From the NCBI GenBank assembly GCA_002389265.1, contig DGOD01000129.1:1-7014 (forward strand): a stretch of 7,014 bases of DNA, in the 5' to 3' direction. Positions 6,225 to 7,014 of this stretch are shown piece by piece. The position numbers were made by a program, and so were the translations under genes. Numbering within the stretch: position 1 is the first letter of the stretch; every line of letters starts with the position of its first letter. Source of the stretch: Gammaproteobacteria bacterium UBA4475. Lineage in GTDB: Bacteria; Pseudomonadota; Gammaproteobacteria; Pseudomonadales; Azotimanducaceae. Below the pieces are notes generated by a model. It ran no database searches and had not been told where the DNA came from. It saw only the letters and a list, made by a program, of their open reading frames with translations.

Positions 6225-7014
6225 ATGACGATTCAAGTGACAGTTCCTGATGTAGGGGAGGCCGGTGAGGTCGAAGTCATTGAGGTGCTGGTGGCAGTGG
6301 GTGATATCGTCCGTAAAGATGATTCGCTGGTGGTGCTTGAGTCAGACAAAGCCAGTATGGAGATTCCATCACCCTATGCGGGCAAAGTGGTCACCATCGC
6401 CGTGAAGGAAGGTGACTCAGTCGAAGAAGGGTCGCTTATCGTTGAGCTGGATGTTGAAACGGCTACCGATGTCGACGCGAGTGCAGCGACAAGTGCTGCG
6501 ACGAATGTGAAGGCTGCAGCCGAAACGCCCAGTAAAAGTTTATCGGTCGAGCCGCCAGCGCCCGTGACATCACCGGCAGCAGCAAAGGCCAAGAGTGCTG
6601 AAACAACTGCTGACATTGCAGCTGACATTCCAGCTGAAGTACCACCTGAAGTACCAACTAAAGTACCGGCAACAACCCCAGACAGCGGCGAGTCGCTGGA
6701 GCAGTTAGTGGTCGTGCCTGATGTAGGTGATGCCGGCGAGGTCACGGTGACTGAGTTGCTGGTCAAGTTAGGGGATGTGGTTGCCGCGGATGATTCTATT
6801 CTCGTGCTTGAATCTGATAAGGCCAGTATGGAAATTCCGTCGCCCTTTGCCGGTGAAGTGGTTGAGATACTGGTTGTAGACGGCTCTGTGGTGAGTGAGG
6901 GTGACCCCCTGATCAAACTTCGGACCACGCAGCATGTGCTTGCCGCCACAGTTCAGTCAGGTGACGAGCAGGCGGCAGTGCCCGTCGGTGCTGCCACTGA
7001 CGCTGGCAAAGTTG
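6225..7014 (+). CDS. aceF: Dihydrolipoyllysine acetyltransferase (pyruvate dehydrogenase E2), N-terminal part
   Basis: This is the core subunit of the pyruvate dehydrogenase complex, whose lipoyl lysines carry the acetyl group from AceE to CoA. The frame is open from ATG 6225 to the right edge (263 codons), so the peripheral-subunit-binding and catalytic domains lie beyond the window. Two lipoyl domains are visible at about residues 3-77 and 160-235. Each has the PDVGxAGEV start and the lipoylation motif ESDKASMEIPSP, with modified lysines at K42 and K199. A flexible linker rich in alanine, proline and threonine (about 78-158) joins them and holds a short tandem repeat. After the second domain a second linker begins, so a third lipoyl domain cannot be excluded. 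The ribosome-binding AGGA (6211-6214) overlaps the aceE stop, 10 nt before the ATG. A long open frame on the opposite strand is a product of this compositional bias. Confidence 0.97.
   Translation, partial: MTIQVTVPDVGEAGEVEVIEVLVAVGDIVRKDDSLVVLESDKASMEIPSPYAGKVVTIAVKEGDSVEEGSLIVELDVETATDVDASAATSAATNVKAAAETPSKSLSVEPPAPVTSPAAAKAKSAETTADIAADIPAEVPPEVPTKVPATTPDSGESLEQLVVVPDVGDAGEVTVTELLVKLGDVVAADDSILVLESDKASMEIPSPFAGEVVEILVVDGSVVSEGDPLIKLRTTQHVLAATVQSGDEQAAVPVGAATDAGKV
6609..6668 (+). repeat. Five tandem 12-bp units in the AceF inter-lipoyl linker
   Basis: Five in-frame 12-bp units encode ADIA, ADIP, AEVP, PEVP and TKVP (residues 129-148). The first two units differ by one base, and units three and four also differ by one base, which suggests recent duplication. 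They lie inside the flexible alanine/proline linker, where length change is tolerated. A slippage-prone repeat is the simplest reading. Confidence 0.8.

Noticed and set aside
6374..6949. A 191-codon open frame on the minus strand, rich in serine and threonine
   Set aside because: It is antisense to the well-supported lipoyl domains of AceF. Its Ser/Thr/Ala composition is what the reverse of an Ala/Val/Glu-rich frame gives, and no domain is visible.

Overview
The window is an ordinary, gene-dense chromosomal segment, most likely from a gammaproteobacterium. The order nadC (leftward), then ampD-ampE, then aceE-aceF (rightward) matches the nadC/ampDE/aroP/pdhR/aceEF neighbourhood of Escherichia coli. 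The proteins also match gammaproteobacterial forms: a homodimeric AceE of 889 residues and an AceF that starts with tandem lipoyl domains. I cannot name a genus from the sequence alone. A marine or free-living member of the Pseudomonadales/Cellvibrionales type would fit but is not proven.

Layout. Positions 1-946 hold two leftward genes: a membrane-anchored retropepsin-like aspartic protease, followed 5 nt later by the N-terminal part of nadC (NAD biosynthesis), which runs off the left edge. Positions 947-1073 are a divergent promoter region. Positions 1074-3455 hold three rightward genes: ampD (cytoplasmic anhydro-muropeptide amidase), ampE (inner-membrane protein of the AmpE/CobD-CbiB-like group) and a periplasmic BtuF-type cobalamin-binding protein. 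The BtuF gene overlaps the end of ampE by 7 nt and starts with TTG. An 87-nt gap with a good sigma-70-like promoter then leads to aceE (3543-6212) and aceF (6225 to the right edge). These encode E1 and E2 of the pyruvate dehydrogenase complex and are separated by 12 nt.

Function. The genes cover NAD synthesis, cell-wall recycling (and, in relatives, control of beta-lactamase), probable vitamin B12 capture and entry of pyruvate into acetyl-CoA. They are neighbours by conserved synteny rather than members of one pathway. The pdhR regulator found before aceE in enterobacteria is absent here, and a btuF-like gene sits in that region instead.

I see no mobile element, CRISPR array, tRNA or rRNA and no convincing rho-independent terminator. 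I found no evidence for a new biological system. The points worth a second look are small: a perfect dyad over the ampE ribosome-binding site, the ampE-btuF coupling with a TTG start, a palindrome at the aceE promoter without a PdhR site, and a five-copy 12-bp repeat in the AceF linker.
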